Positions 26,370-34,741 of a stretch of DNA of 64,000 bases are shown one piece after another; the stretch's first letter is position 1, and each line of letters begins with the position of its first letter. This DNA is from an uncultured Acidimicrobiales bacterium (GTDB lineage Bacteria; Actinomycetota; Acidimicrobiia; Acidimicrobiales; CADCTF01). Location: positions 1 through 64,000 of the forward strand of contig CADCTF010000068.1 in the NCBI GenBank assembly GCA_902805655.1. Direction: 5' to 3'. Under the pieces are notes generated by a model. That model searched no databases and was not told the DNA's origin. It saw nothing but the letters and a program-made list of their open reading frames with translations. The translations under genes were made by a program, and so were the position numbers.

Positions 26370-27766
26370 TCAGCCCCGAGGAGCTTCGCTCCCTGAGCCT
26401 CTTCGAGAAGGTCAGCGAGGGTGGGTTGCGCGAGCTGATCGCGCTCGGGTCGGAGGTCGTGTTCGCACCAGGCGACGAGCTGTGGACGCAGAACCTCCCC
26501 GCGGAGTGCTGGTGGGTGCTCCTGGAAGGGCACATCGATCTCGTGAGGACGATCGGCCACGAGGAGACGTTGCTCGGGGCCATGGGCATGCCCGGTCAAT
26601 GGGCTGGGGGCTTCAGGGCCTGGGACGAGCATGCCGTGTACCTGGCGAACGGCCGCGCCTCGGCGAACGGCCGCGCTCTGCGCGTGGGGTCCACCGAGCT
26701 CAAGGCTTGGACGGGGGCCCTCGATCCCTTCGCGGCCCACCTGATCGAGGGCGTGTTCCGCACCGCCCGCACCGTCGAGTCCACGGCGCGGCAACGAGAG
26801 GCGCTCGTCGCACTCGGGACGCTGTCCGCCGGACTCGCACACGAGCTGAACAACCCGGCCGCGGCGGCGACGCGAGCGGTGGATGCACTCCATGATGCCT
26901 ACGACCGGCTCCTCTCGACGATCGGAGGGCTGGCCGAGGCGGCGATCGGAGCGGAGCAGCTCCGCGCGCTCGACGGGTTGCGTCGGGAGGTTGCGGCTGC
27001 GGCACCGGCTGTACCTCCCGACGCGATGGCGCTGGCCGACCGGGAGGACGCTCTGACCGACTGGCTCGCCGACCACGCCGTGAACGATGAGTGGTTGATC
27101 GCTCCGCCGTTGGCGGCAGCGGGTGTGGACGTCGAGTGGCTCGACCACGCCGCAGGCTCGCTGGGCGACGCCCTCGGACCGGGCCTCGCCTGGCTCACCA
27201 GCGCTCTGACGGCCACTGGCCTTCTGACCGAGGTCAAGGAGTCGACCCGCCGGATCTCTGACCTCGTCGGCGCAGTGAAGTCCTACTCGCAGCTCGACCG
27301 CGCGTCGCTGCAGGAGACCGACGTCACAGAGGGTCTCGAGAGCACGTTGAAGGTGCTGGGACATCTCATCCCGTCGGGCGTCAAGGTGGTGCGCGAGTAC
27401 GCGCCTGACACGCCGGTCATCACCGCCATCCCGGGCGAGCTCAACCAGGTGTGGACGAACCTCATCACCAACGCGCTCGACGCGATGGACGGCAGCGGCA
27501 CGCTACGGCTCGCGACCCGGCCCGATCGCGACGGCGTAGCCGTCGAGGTCGGTGACACAGGGACGTGGCCGGACCCGACGGCGAAGGATCATGCTTTCGA
27601 CCCCTTCTTCACCACCAAGGGCGTCGGCCAGGGCACCGGGCTCGGCCTGGACATCTCCAGGCGGATCGTGGCCGGTCGGCATCGGGGCGACATCGTCATC
27701 GACGTGCAGCCAGGTGAGACGGTGCTTCGGGTGTGGCTGCCGCAGCAGCTCGAGCCAGGTCCCTGA
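26366..27766 (+). CDS. Histidine kinase with N-terminal cyclic-nucleotide-binding-like domain
   Basis: 466-residue soluble kinase without transmembrane segments. Residues ~5-125 resemble a CRP/cNMP-binding barrel (FEKVSEGGLRELIALGS, APGDELWTQ, LLEGHIDLV). The phospho-accepting H159 is in LSAGLAHELNNPAAAA, an unusual H-box with LNNP seen in this kinase group. The ATPase domain has NQVWTNLITNALDAM, EVGDTGTW and GTGLGLDISRRIV. The GTG at 26366 overlaps the stop of the receiver-flavoprotein gene, so it is the obvious phosphodonor for that receiver. A short near-duplication (ANGRAS) occurs near residues 94-105. Confidence 0.88.
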   Translation: MISPEELRSLSLFEKVSEGGLRELIALGSEVVFAPGDELWTQNLPAECWWVLLEGHIDLVRTIGHEETLLGAMGMPGQWAGGFRAWDEHAVYLANGRASANGRALRVGSTELKAWTGALDPFAAHLIEGVFRTARTVESTARQREALVALGTLSAGLAHELNNPAAAATRAVDALHDAYDRLLSTIGGLAEAAIGAEQLRALDGLRREVAAAAPAVPPDAMALADREDALTDWLADHAVNDEWLIAPPLAAAGVDVEWLDHAAGSLGDALGPGLAWLTSALTATGLLTEVKESTRRISDLVGAVKSYSQLDRASLQETDVTEGLESTLKVLGHLIPSGVKVVREYAPDTPVITAIPGELNQVWTNLITNALDAMDGSGTLRLATRPDRDGVAVEVGDTGTWPDPTAKDHAFDPFFTTKGVGQGTGLGLDISRRIVAGRHRGDIVIDVQPGETVLRVWLPQQLEPGP

Positions 27767-27777
27767 ATTGCCTCTGG

Positions 27778-29436
27778 TCACGGCGCGCTGCGCAGGTCCG
27801 CCGGCTGCAGGCGGAACCACCGGAAGCCGTAGGCCTCGAGCTTGAGCTCCAGCCGACCGCCATCACCGAGCGGTTGACCGCTCACTTCGAGCAGGTCGGT
27901 GAGCTCGCAGCCCTCTGTCTCTCCGAGCTCGACCGTGACGAGGCAGGGCTCGTCCCCGAGGTTGTGGACGAGCACGATGCCGACCGGGCCTTCGTCGACC
28001 CGGTGGGCGAGCACGGCGTCGTGGCCCGCATCCAGCAACGTGAGCTGTCCCATGCCCAGCTCCGCCGTCTCCCTGCGCCGGCGGATCATGCGCTCGAACC
28101 AGTTGAGCAGCGAGTCCTGGTCACCCCGCTGGTCGGCCACGTTCACGGCCATCGGCCCGAAGCGCCCGTCCACCGCCGGACGCACCAGGCGCGATGGAGG
28201 GACGGGCGAGAAGCCTCCGTTGCGCTGGTCGGTCCACTGCATGGGGGTGCGCACGCTCATCCGTCCGTCGATCTCGAGGTTCTCGCCCATTCCGATCTCT
28301 TCGCCGTAGTAGAGGACCGGCGTCCCGGGGAGTGAGAGCAGGAGGCTGTACGCCAGGCGCAGGCGACGCTGGTCTCCGTCGAGCATGGGTGGCAGCCGGC
28401 GCCGCAACCCCCGGCCGAAGAGCTGCATGCCGGGGTCGGGCCCGAACGCGGCGAACACCTCAGCTCGCTCGTCATCGTCGAGCTGGTCGAGCGTCAGCTC
28501 GTCGTGGTTGCGAAGGAATCGTGCCCATTGGCACTCGCGAGGCGCGGCTGGCGACGCTTCCAGGGCCGCTCGAAGCGGGCGTGCGTCCTTCCGGACCAGG
28601 GCCAGGTAGGTGGCCTGCATGACCGGGAACCCGAACAGCATCTGCAGCTCATCGCCCGGGCCGTCACCGAAGTAGCGCACCAGGTCCTTCCCCGGAAGGT
28701 TCACCTCCCCGAGCAGCACGGCATCACCCCGGCGACGGGTGATGAATGCCCGCAGGTCCTTGAAGAGGGCGTGTGGGTCGAGCCCGACATCCGTGTCCTC
28801 GACCATGAACGGCACTGCGTCGACGCGGAAGCCGTCCACTCCGAGCTCGAGCCAGAAGCCGGCGATGCGCTGGATCTCGTCGCGCACGGCCGGGTTGGCG
28901 TAGTTGAGGTCGGGCTGGTGGCGATAGAAGTGGTGCAGGTACCACTGGCCCGAGCGCTCGTCCTTGGTCCAGATCGAGTCCTCCGCGTCCGGGAACACGA
29001 GGTCGGCCGCCGGCGTCGTCGGGGGCGCTTCGTCCCGCCAGACGTAGTAGTCGCGGTACGGGGACCGTGGGCTGCGGCGGGCGCTCTTGAACCACGGGTG
29101 CTGGTCCGAGGTGTGGTTGATGACCAGGTCGATGACGACTCGCATCCCCCGGTCCTTCGCCGTGCGGAGCAGCACCACGAAGTCCCCGAGGGTTCCGAGG
29201 CGCGGATCCACCGCGTAGTAGTCGGTGATGTCGTAGCCGTCGTCGCGGTTCGGTGACGGGTAGAAGGGCATCAGCCACAGACAGCTGACCCCGATGCCGG
29301 CGAGGTAGTCGATCCGCTCGGTGACGCCGCGCAGGTCTCCGATGCCGTCACCGTCCCAGTCGAGGTACGTCTCCACGTCGAGGCAGTAGACGACGGCGTT
29401 CTTCCACCACAGGTCGGCGGCGGCCGACCGGGTCAT
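27778..29436 (-). CDS. GH13 trehalose synthase-like alpha-glucan enzyme
   Basis: 552-residue glycoside hydrolase family 13 protein, closest in pattern to trehalose synthase (maltose/trehalose interconversion). It shows DLVINHTSDQHPWF, the nucleophile Asp in GFRVDAVPF, the acid Glu in LLGEVNLPG, the third acid in FLRNHDELTLDQ, and VLYYGEEIGMGENLEI near the C-terminal third. No maltokinase domain is fused. The ATG at 29436 overlaps the stop of the LLM oxidoreductase gene (ATGA), so the two are coupled. Alpha-amylase or other GH13 activity remains possible. Confidence 0.87.
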   Translation of the reverse strand: MTRSAAADLWWKNAVVYCLDVETYLDWDGDGIGDLRGVTERIDYLAGIGVSCLWLMPFYPSPNRDDGYDITDYYAVDPRLGTLGDFVVLLRTAKDRGMRVVIDLVINHTSDQHPWFKSARRSPRSPYRDYYVWRDEAPPTTPAADLVFPDAEDSIWTKDERSGQWYLHHFYRHQPDLNYANPAVRDEIQRIAGFWLELGVDGFRVDAVPFMVEDTDVGLDPHALFKDLRAFITRRRGDAVLLGEVNLPGKDLVRYFGDGPGDELQMLFGFPVMQATYLALVRKDARPLRAALEASPAAPRECQWARFLRNHDELTLDQLDDDERAEVFAAFGPDPGMQLFGRGLRRRLPPMLDGDQRRLRLAYSLLLSLPGTPVLYYGEEIGMGENLEIDGRMSVRTPMQWTDQRNGGFSPVPPSRLVRPAVDGRFGPMAVNVADQRGDQDSLLNWFERMIRRRRETAELGMGQLTLLDAGHDAVLAHRVDEGPVGIVLVHNLGDEPCLVTVELGETEGCELTDLLEVSGQPLGDGGRLELKLEAYGFRWFRLQPADLRSAP

Positions 29437-30401
29437 GCCAGCTCCGGCAGGACGTCGGAGGCGAACGCGTCGATGAACGGCTTCTGGTGCTCGGCGCGGC
29501 CGACGTGGTGGACGAAGATCTCGTCCACGCCCAGGGCGGCGATCTGCTGCAACCAGTCCAGGTGCACGCCGAGGTCGGCGCTGACGCACACCTGCTTGCG
29601 GACCTCCTCGGGTGTGACGTCGGCCGTCCTTGCGTCGAACTCCTCAGGAGTGGCCAGGTCCCACGCCAGATCGCTGGGCAGCGTGTTGCTCCGCCACTGG
29701 TCGTGGGCGACGGCGAGAGCCTCGGCCTCTGTCGGCGCCCAGCTCACCTTGGCCTGCACGACGACCCGCTTGTGCTCACCGCCGCTCTCGCGGAAGCCCT
29801 CGATCAGCGGACGCAGCTCTTCGATCGGGCGGTCCACCGTGATCAACCCGTCAGCCCACGTCGCCACCAGGCGGGCCGTCTCCTCGCTCACCGCCGCGCC
29901 GAGCAGAGCCGGGGGATCCTCCGGCAGGCTCCAGAGACGGGCCCGGTCCACCGTGATGAGCCCCTTGTGCGTCACCTCCTCTCCGCGCCACAGCGCCCGG
30001 ATGACGTCGACCGTCTCGAGCAGGCGCTGGTTGCGGGTCGCCTTGTCCGGCCACGGGTCGCCGGTGACGTGTTCGTTGAGGTTCTCCCCCGAGCCCAGCG
30101 CCGCCCAGAAGCGACCAGGGAACATCTCGCTCACCGTGGCCATGGCTTGTGCCGCGATGACCGGGTGGTAGCGCTGGCCCGGCGCGGTGACGACGCCGAA
30201 GGGGACGGTGCGCGTGGCCTGCAGGGCGGCTCCGAGCCAGACCCATGGGTTGCCGGAGTGCCCTTGCCGCTCGGACCAGGGAGTCAGGTGGTCGGAGCAC
30301 ATGGCGGTGCTGAAGCCAGCATCCTCCGCATGGACGACATTGGCGAGCAGTGCGCTGGGCGGCATCTGCTCATGGGACGCGTGGTAGCCGACTGAGACCA
30401 T
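29433..30401 (-). CDS. LLM-class flavin-dependent oxidoreductase
   Basis: 322-residue luciferase-like monooxygenase-fold enzyme. The N-terminus MVSVGYHASHEQMPPSALL followed by EDAGFSTAMCSDHLTPWS, and FWAALGSGENLNEHVTG, match the group named as probable non-F420 flavinoid oxidoreductases, so F420 or FMN use cannot be decided here. ATG 30401 is preferred from the family N-terminus; an in-frame ATG at 30461 is possible, and neither has a convincing ribosome site. The gene overlaps the trehalose-synthase-like gene and diverges from the second GH13 gene. Confidence 0.87.
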   Translation of the reverse strand: MVSVGYHASHEQMPPSALLANVVHAEDAGFSTAMCSDHLTPWSERQGHSGNPWVWLGAALQATRTVPFGVVTAPGQRYHPVIAAQAMATVSEMFPGRFWAALGSGENLNEHVTGDPWPDKATRNQRLLETVDVIRALWRGEEVTHKGLITVDRARLWSLPEDPPALLGAAVSEETARLVATWADGLITVDRPIEELRPLIEGFRESGGEHKRVVVQAKVSWAPTEAEALAVAHDQWRSNTLPSDLAWDLATPEEFDARTADVTPEEVRKQVCVSADLGVHLDWLQQIAALGVDEIFVHHVGRAEHQKPFIDAFASDVLPELA

Positions 30402-30466
30402 GCTCCCCAGCGTTCCCGCATCTGCGCCCGGGACAAAACCGGCCTCCGCTTGGGTAGGCATGGTCC

Positions 30467-32011
30467 GTGCCTGGCCACGCTCCTGCGCCCTGGTGGCAGA
30501 CGTCGGTGATCTACCAGATCTACCCACGCTCGTTCGCCGACAGCGACGGGGACGGCATCGGCGACCTCGCAGGCATCCGGAGCCGCCTCCACCACTTGCG
30601 CTGGCTGGGCGTGGACGGCATCTGGCTCTCGCCCATCTACCCGTCGCCGATGGCCGACTTCGGGTACGACGTGGCCGATCACACCGACGTCGACGGGACC
30701 TTCGGTGACCTGGACGGCTTCGACGCGCTGCTGGCCGAGGCGCATGACGCCGACCTCCGGGTGCTGCTGGACTGGGTGCCCAACCACACCAGCGACCAGC
30801 ACCCGTGGTTCGTCGAGTCGCGGTCTTCGCGGAAGTCGCCGCGCCGCGACTGGTACGTCTGGCGCGACGGGCGCAACGGCGGTCCTCCCAACAACTGGCT
30901 TGCCGCGTTCGGTGGCCGCGCCTGGGCGCTCGACGAGCGCACCACGCAGTGGTACCTCCACCTGTTCCTGCCGGAGCAGCCCGACCTGAACTGGTCGAAC
31001 CCCGACGTGGAGCGGGCCATGCACGAGGTCCTGCGCTTCTGGCTCGATCGAGGGGTGGACGGGTTCCGCGCCGATGTCGTCCACCTCATCGGCAAGGACC
31101 CCGACCTGCCGGACCTCCCCGAGCACCTGGCCCACCTCGACCTGGTCGGCATCCACGACCATCCCGGCACCCACGAGCTGCTGCGGGGGATCCGGCGGGT
31201 GCTCGACTCGTACCCGGGCGAGCGGGCCATGGTGGGCGAGGTCAACCTCGGCTCCCCGGCCCTGCTCGCCCCCTACTACGGCGCAGGCGACGAGCTGCAC
31301 CTCGTGTTCAACTTCTCACTGCTGCGTGCCCCCTGGGACGCGCGCCGGTGGGCGGAGCTGATCACCGAGTCGGAGGCCGCCATCCCGGCCGAGGGCGCCT
31401 GGCCGGTGTGGGTGCTCTCGAACCACGATCGTCCCCGTCACCGCAGCCGGTACGGGGGCAGCGAAGCGAGAGCCCGGCTGGCCGCCATGGTGCTCCTGAC
31501 CCTGAGGGGCACGCCGTTCCTCTACGCGGGGGAGGAGCTCGGCCTCCTCGATGCGGTCGTGCCCGCAGCGGCCCAGGTGGACCCGGGAGGACGAGACGGA
31601 TGCCGCGCCCCGCTGCCGTGGTCGCCCGGGCCGGGACATGGTTGGGGCTCGACCGAGCCGTGGCTGCCGTGGCCGCCGAATCCCGAGGATTGGAACGCCG
31701 AGACGCTACGCGCCGACGAGCACTCCATCCTGCACCTCTACCGCGACCTCCTGGCCGCCCGACGACGCTCGCCTGCCCTCCGCGAGGGCCGGTTCCGGCT
31801 CCTCGAGGCGCCCCAGGGCGTGCTGGCCTACGAGCGCACCGGCCAGACCGACACGCGGCGGGTCGTGGCCAACTTCAGCGACTTGCCGGTCGACGTCGGG
31901 TCGTTGGCCGTTCGGGACTGGGCCGTAGAGGTCGCCACCCGTCGGCCGCCGACCGCTTCCTGGGACGGCACCCTGGGACCCGCGGAGGGCGTGACCCTCA
32001 AGCCGGCCTGA
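30467..32011 (+). CDS. GH13 alpha-glucosidase / oligo-1,6-glucosidase type
   Basis: 514-residue enzyme hydrolysing alpha-glucosidic bonds. It begins WWQTSVIYQIYPRSFADSDGDG, the usual start of this group. Catalytic segments are LDWVPNHTSDQHPWF, GFRADVVHLIG (nucleophile Asp), MVGEVNLGSPALL (acid Glu) and LSNHDRPRHRSRYGG. The GTG start at 30467 is used. It is divergent from the LLM/trehalose-synthase operon across a 65-base gap, giving a compact alpha-glucan/trehalose locus. Confidence 0.9.
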   Translation: MPGHAPAPWWQTSVIYQIYPRSFADSDGDGIGDLAGIRSRLHHLRWLGVDGIWLSPIYPSPMADFGYDVADHTDVDGTFGDLDGFDALLAEAHDADLRVLLDWVPNHTSDQHPWFVESRSSRKSPRRDWYVWRDGRNGGPPNNWLAAFGGRAWALDERTTQWYLHLFLPEQPDLNWSNPDVERAMHEVLRFWLDRGVDGFRADVVHLIGKDPDLPDLPEHLAHLDLVGIHDHPGTHELLRGIRRVLDSYPGERAMVGEVNLGSPALLAPYYGAGDELHLVFNFSLLRAPWDARRWAELITESEAAIPAEGAWPVWVLSNHDRPRHRSRYGGSEARARLAAMVLLTLRGTPFLYAGEELGLLDAVVPAAAQVDPGGRDGCRAPLPWSPGPGHGWGSTEPWLPWPPNPEDWNAETLRADEHSILHLYRDLLAARRRSPALREGRFRLLEAPQGVLAYERTGQTDTRRVVANFSDLPVDVGSLAVRDWAVEVATRRPPTASWDGTLGPAEGVTLKPA

Positions 32012-32014
32012 GGC

Positions 32015-32224
32015 TCAGACTCCGCCGCCGTGCTGCTGTTGGGTGCGAACCTCCGCAGCCGCCTGCTCGGCCATCGGGCTCATGCTCCCGGGCGGGGTCA
32101 AAGGCGAGCTCGTTCTGCGGATGCGTCGCAGCACGGGAGGGACGAGCACGGCCAAGACGGCCAAGGTGATGATGGCGAGGCCGACCAGGAGGCCGCTTTC
32201 GATGGCGGCCACAAGCTGTCGCAT
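32015..32224 (-). CDS. Small single-helix membrane protein
   Basis: 69-residue protein. It has a polar lead MRQLVAAIES, one hydrophobic helix (GLLVGLAIITLAVLAVLVPP) and a basic cytoplasmic stretch RRIRRT, ending in a polar tail. A strong AAGGAG site with 5-base spacing precedes the ATG at 32224, which supports real expression. No family is recognised. It lies convergent to the glucosidase gene (3 bases apart) and divergent to the sigma-factor gene. Confidence 0.68.
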   Translation of the reverse strand: MRQLVAAIESGLLVGLAIITLAVLAVLVPPVLRRIRRTSSPLTPPGSMSPMAEQAAAEVRTQQQHGGGV

Positions 32225-32350
32225 TCGGCTCCTTACGTCATCAGAAGTATCGCACCCCCGCTTCGCAGGTGCTTCGCGCCCGCACCGTCAGAGGGAGCGC
32301 CAGGCTCAAGTCCGGTGGCGGTTGCACCGATGGGGACTCGGTGATCCGTT

Positions 32351-32881
32351 GTGAAGAAGCTCCTGAAGTCTGACAGGCCCGACCGCTCGGCGGCTGCGGT
32401 CTATCGGGAGCTCGCGCCGGCCGTGTTGGGCTACCTCAGGTCGCAACAGGTGCCCGATGCCGAAGATGTGCTCGGCCAGGTGTTCCTGCACGTCGCCCGC
32501 GACATCGGGCGCTTCTCCGGTGACGACGCCGCCCGGCGGAGATGGGTGTTCGCCATCGCCCACAACCGGGCCATGGACGCCCATCGGCGAGCGACGCGCG
32601 ACCGGGCCGGCCTCGAGCTCGAGCTGTCCGCCCCCGGCGCGACGTGGAAGGGCTCGGAGCCGGCCGACCCCTTCGACCCGGCGCTGGCGGCTGCCCTGGC
32701 CGCGTTGAGCCCGGCCCAGCGGGAGGTCATCGTGCTGCGCTTCGTGGCCGACCTCTCACTGGACTCCGTGGCCGAGATCACGCACCGTCGAGTCGGCGCG
32801 GTGAAGGCACTGCAGCACCGGGGCCTGGAGATCTTGCGGCGGGCCGTATCCCTGGAGCGCCCTCGAACGCTCACGCCTTGA
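32351..32881 (+). CDS. ECF-type RNA polymerase sigma factor
   Basis: 176-residue sigma-70 family protein. Region 2 covers about residues 18-90 (YLRSQQVPDAEDVLGQVFLH and AIAHNRAMDAHRR) and region 4 about residues 115-165 (LSPAQREVIVLRFVADLSLD, then a helix-turn-helix GAVKALQHRGLEILRR). The GTG start at 32351 is used. Its stop overlaps the ATG of the next gene, a membrane protein, the usual layout for a sigma factor and a membrane anti-sigma partner. Target promoters are unknown. Confidence 0.9.
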   Translation: MKKLLKSDRPDRSAAAVYRELAPAVLGYLRSQQVPDAEDVLGQVFLHVARDIGRFSGDDAARRRWVFAIAHNRAMDAHRRATRDRAGLELELSAPGATWKGSEPADPFDPALAAALAALSPAQREVIVLRFVADLSLDSVAEITHRRVGAVKALQHRGLEILRRAVSLERPRTLTP

Positions 32882-33780
32882 TGACCGACGACCTCGACCC
32901 CAACGATGAGCTCACCGCGCGACTGCAGGCCCTCGGCCGCCGGCCGGTCGGTGGCGCCCTGCAGAGCCAGCACCTGACGGCCATGGCCGGCGTGCACAGC
33001 AGGTCGGCCTTCCGCTCCTCCCTGGTGGGCCGGCTCAAGATCGGTGCGGGCGTCATGGCCGGCTTCCTGATCGGCGCCACCGGCCTCACGACCGCCGGAG
33101 CGCTGGGCCCGCTGCAGCCCATCGCCGCCAACGTGGTGGAGGCGGCCACACCCCTGAAAGACCTCCCGGAGAGCGCCAGTGCCCGGGCCCGGGAGAAGGC
33201 CAAGAAGGGCGGGAACCCGTCCACCCTCGCCGACGGCAGCACCGGCACCCAGCGGATGTGGCCTTCAGAGTGCGCCGCAGTGGAGGGCAAGCCGGGTGTG
33301 TTCGCCGGGAACCGCGGCCAGTACCTGAAGCAGGAGCGGGCCAAGGGCGCCGCGGCGTTCGAGGCGGCGAAGGCCAGCGCGTGCGGCAACCCCAACGGCT
33401 CGACCGGTGGCGGCGACGCCGATGCGGACGCGGCAGACCCCCCCAAGGCGGAGAAGGCGCCCAAGGCGGAGGCTGCACCCAAGGCGGAGGCCGCACCCAA
33501 GGCGGAGGCCGCACCGAGGGCCGACGAGGCCCCCAAGGCGCCCCCGGCCGAGACCGCACCCAACGGACTCAATGCGCCTGAGGAGCAAGGCTCCAAGGCC
33601 GACGAGGTGCCCAAGGCCGAGACCGCACCCGCCGCACCCGCCGCACCCGCGGCACCGCAGGTTCCAGCGGTGCCCGCTACGCCCGGCGCCTCGGATGGGC
33701 CCAAGGTCGCTCCCGGCGAGGAGAAGAAAGCGGATGCCGCGACGAACGGCACGGCCCAGCCCGACCCAGCTACACGCTGA
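32881..33780 (+). CDS. Membrane protein with Lys/Ala/Pro repeats, candidate anti-sigma partner
   Basis: 299-residue protein. It has an N-terminal cytoplasmic part (residues 1-57), one transmembrane helix near 60-85 (IGAGVMAGFLIGATGLTTAG) and an extracytoplasmic region with two Cys (SECAAVEG, SACGNPNG). A long low-complexity tail follows, made of PKAEAA-type hexapeptides (about residues 188-260) and Ala/Pro-rich sequence. The start overlaps the sigma-factor stop by one base (TGATG), and the single-helix topology suits an anti-sigma or sigma-linked envelope protein. No zinc-anti-sigma HxxxCxxC motif was found. The 3' end overlaps the convergent quinone reductase gene. Confidence 0.75.
   Translation: MTDDLDPNDELTARLQALGRRPVGGALQSQHLTAMAGVHSRSAFRSSLVGRLKIGAGVMAGFLIGATGLTTAGALGPLQPIAANVVEAATPLKDLPESASARAREKAKKGGNPSTLADGSTGTQRMWPSECAAVEGKPGVFAGNRGQYLKQERAKGAAAFEAAKASACGNPNGSTGGGDADADAADPPKAEKAPKAEAAPKAEAAPKAEAAPRADEAPKAPPAETAPNGLNAPEEQGSKADEVPKAETAPAAPAAPAAPQVPAVPATPGASDGPKVAPGEEKKADAATNGTAQPDPATR
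33442..33513 (+). repeat. 18-bp tandem repeats (PKAExA units)
   Basis: Four tandem 18-base units of the type CCCAAGGCGGAGGCCGCA, the first diverged, encode PKAEKA and three PKAEAA. They lie in the extracytoplasmic tail of the sigma-linked membrane protein and could change length by slippage. Confidence 0.8.
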
Positions 33781-34741
33781 CCACGATCTTGCCGAAGTGC
33801 TCGTTGGCTCGCATGCGCTCGAGCGCTCGAGGCAGCTCGGCCAGCGGGAAGGTGGCATCGACCGGGAGAGCGAGCCTGCCTTCGGCCAGCGGCGTGGTCA
33901 GATCCGCGAGCATCCGGCGCGTGATCTCCCGCACCTCCTGGTTCGATCGGGTGCGAAAGGTCACCCCGATGTAGTCGATCCGTCGCAGGGCGTGGAGGTC
34001 GAAGTCGAACTCGGCTCGCTCACCGCCGAGGCGGCCGACGTTCACGATGCGGCCGCGGATCGCCGTTACCCTCATCGTGTCGTTGAAGCCGGCGCCCGAG
34101 ACCTGGTCGATCACCAGGTCGGCGCCACGACCGTCCGTGGCTCGGAGGACCTCGTCCACCCAAGCCGGATCACCAGAGTCGACGGCCAAGTCGGCGCCGA
34201 AGTCCCCGAGGCGGGCTCGCCGGTCCGCATTGGTGGACGAGCCGACCGCCAGGGCGGCGCCCCGCACCTTGGCGATCTGCAACGCCATCAGGCCGACTCC
34301 GGAGCTGGCCCCGTGCACGAGCACCGACTGGCCGGGTTGCAGCTGCCCGTTGGTGACGAGGGCGTCGTGCATCGTCTGCAGGGCCACGGGGAGGCCGGCC
34401 GCCTGTTCGAAGGTCATCGAGGCGGACGGGATCGGGAGCACCCGGCCCAGGTCGGCCACCGCCAGCTCGGCGAAGGCGCCGGCACCTGAGCCCATGACCC
34501 GGTCTCCTGGTCGAAAGCTCGAGACCTCGTCGCCGACCTCGGCCACCTCGCCGGCCCACTCCATGCCGAGCACGCTTCCGGCACCGCCGGCCCGCCCGTG
34601 CAGGCGGCCGCGGGCCATGCCGAGGTCGGCACGGTTCAGGGCGCACGCCCGCACGTCGACCAGGACCTCGTTGGGCCGGGGGCGAGGCGGGTCGACATCC
34701 CGCAACGCGGGTCCTTGGTCGGTGAGCACGAACGCCTTCAT
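33770..34741 (-). CDS. Zinc-type/quinone oxidoreductase (MDR superfamily)
   Basis: 323-residue NADPH-dependent MDR enzyme of the quinone-reductase group. It begins MKAFVLTDQGPALRDVD. The N-terminal domain has EVLVDVRACALNRADLGMA and GMEWAGEVAEVGDEV, and the Rossmann part has QSVLVHGASSGVGLMALQIA. It ends in HFGKIVVSV, the normal terminus. The ATG at 34741 has GGGAGGAG upstream and overlaps the stop of the DUF4349 gene (ATGA). It lacks evident zinc cysteines, so it is probably the non-zinc quinone reductase type. Substrate unknown. Confidence 0.88.
   Translation of the reverse strand: MKAFVLTDQGPALRDVDPPRPRPNEVLVDVRACALNRADLGMARGRLHGRAGGAGSVLGMEWAGEVAEVGDEVSSFRPGDRVMGSGAGAFAELAVADLGRVLPIPSASMTFEQAAGLPVALQTMHDALVTNGQLQPGQSVLVHGASSGVGLMALQIAKVRGAALAVGSSTNADRRARLGDFGADLAVDSGDPAWVDEVLRATDGRGADLVIDQVSGAGFNDTMRVTAIRGRIVNVGRLGGERAEFDFDLHALRRIDYIGVTFRTRSNQEVREITRRMLADLTTPLAEGRLALPVDATFPLAELPRALERMRANEHFGKIVVSV

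Noticed and set aside
26640-26680. Near-duplication of GGCGAACGGCCGCG in the kinase gene as a mobile repeat
   Set aside because: Two in-frame copies only; reads as a small codon duplication within the coding sequence.
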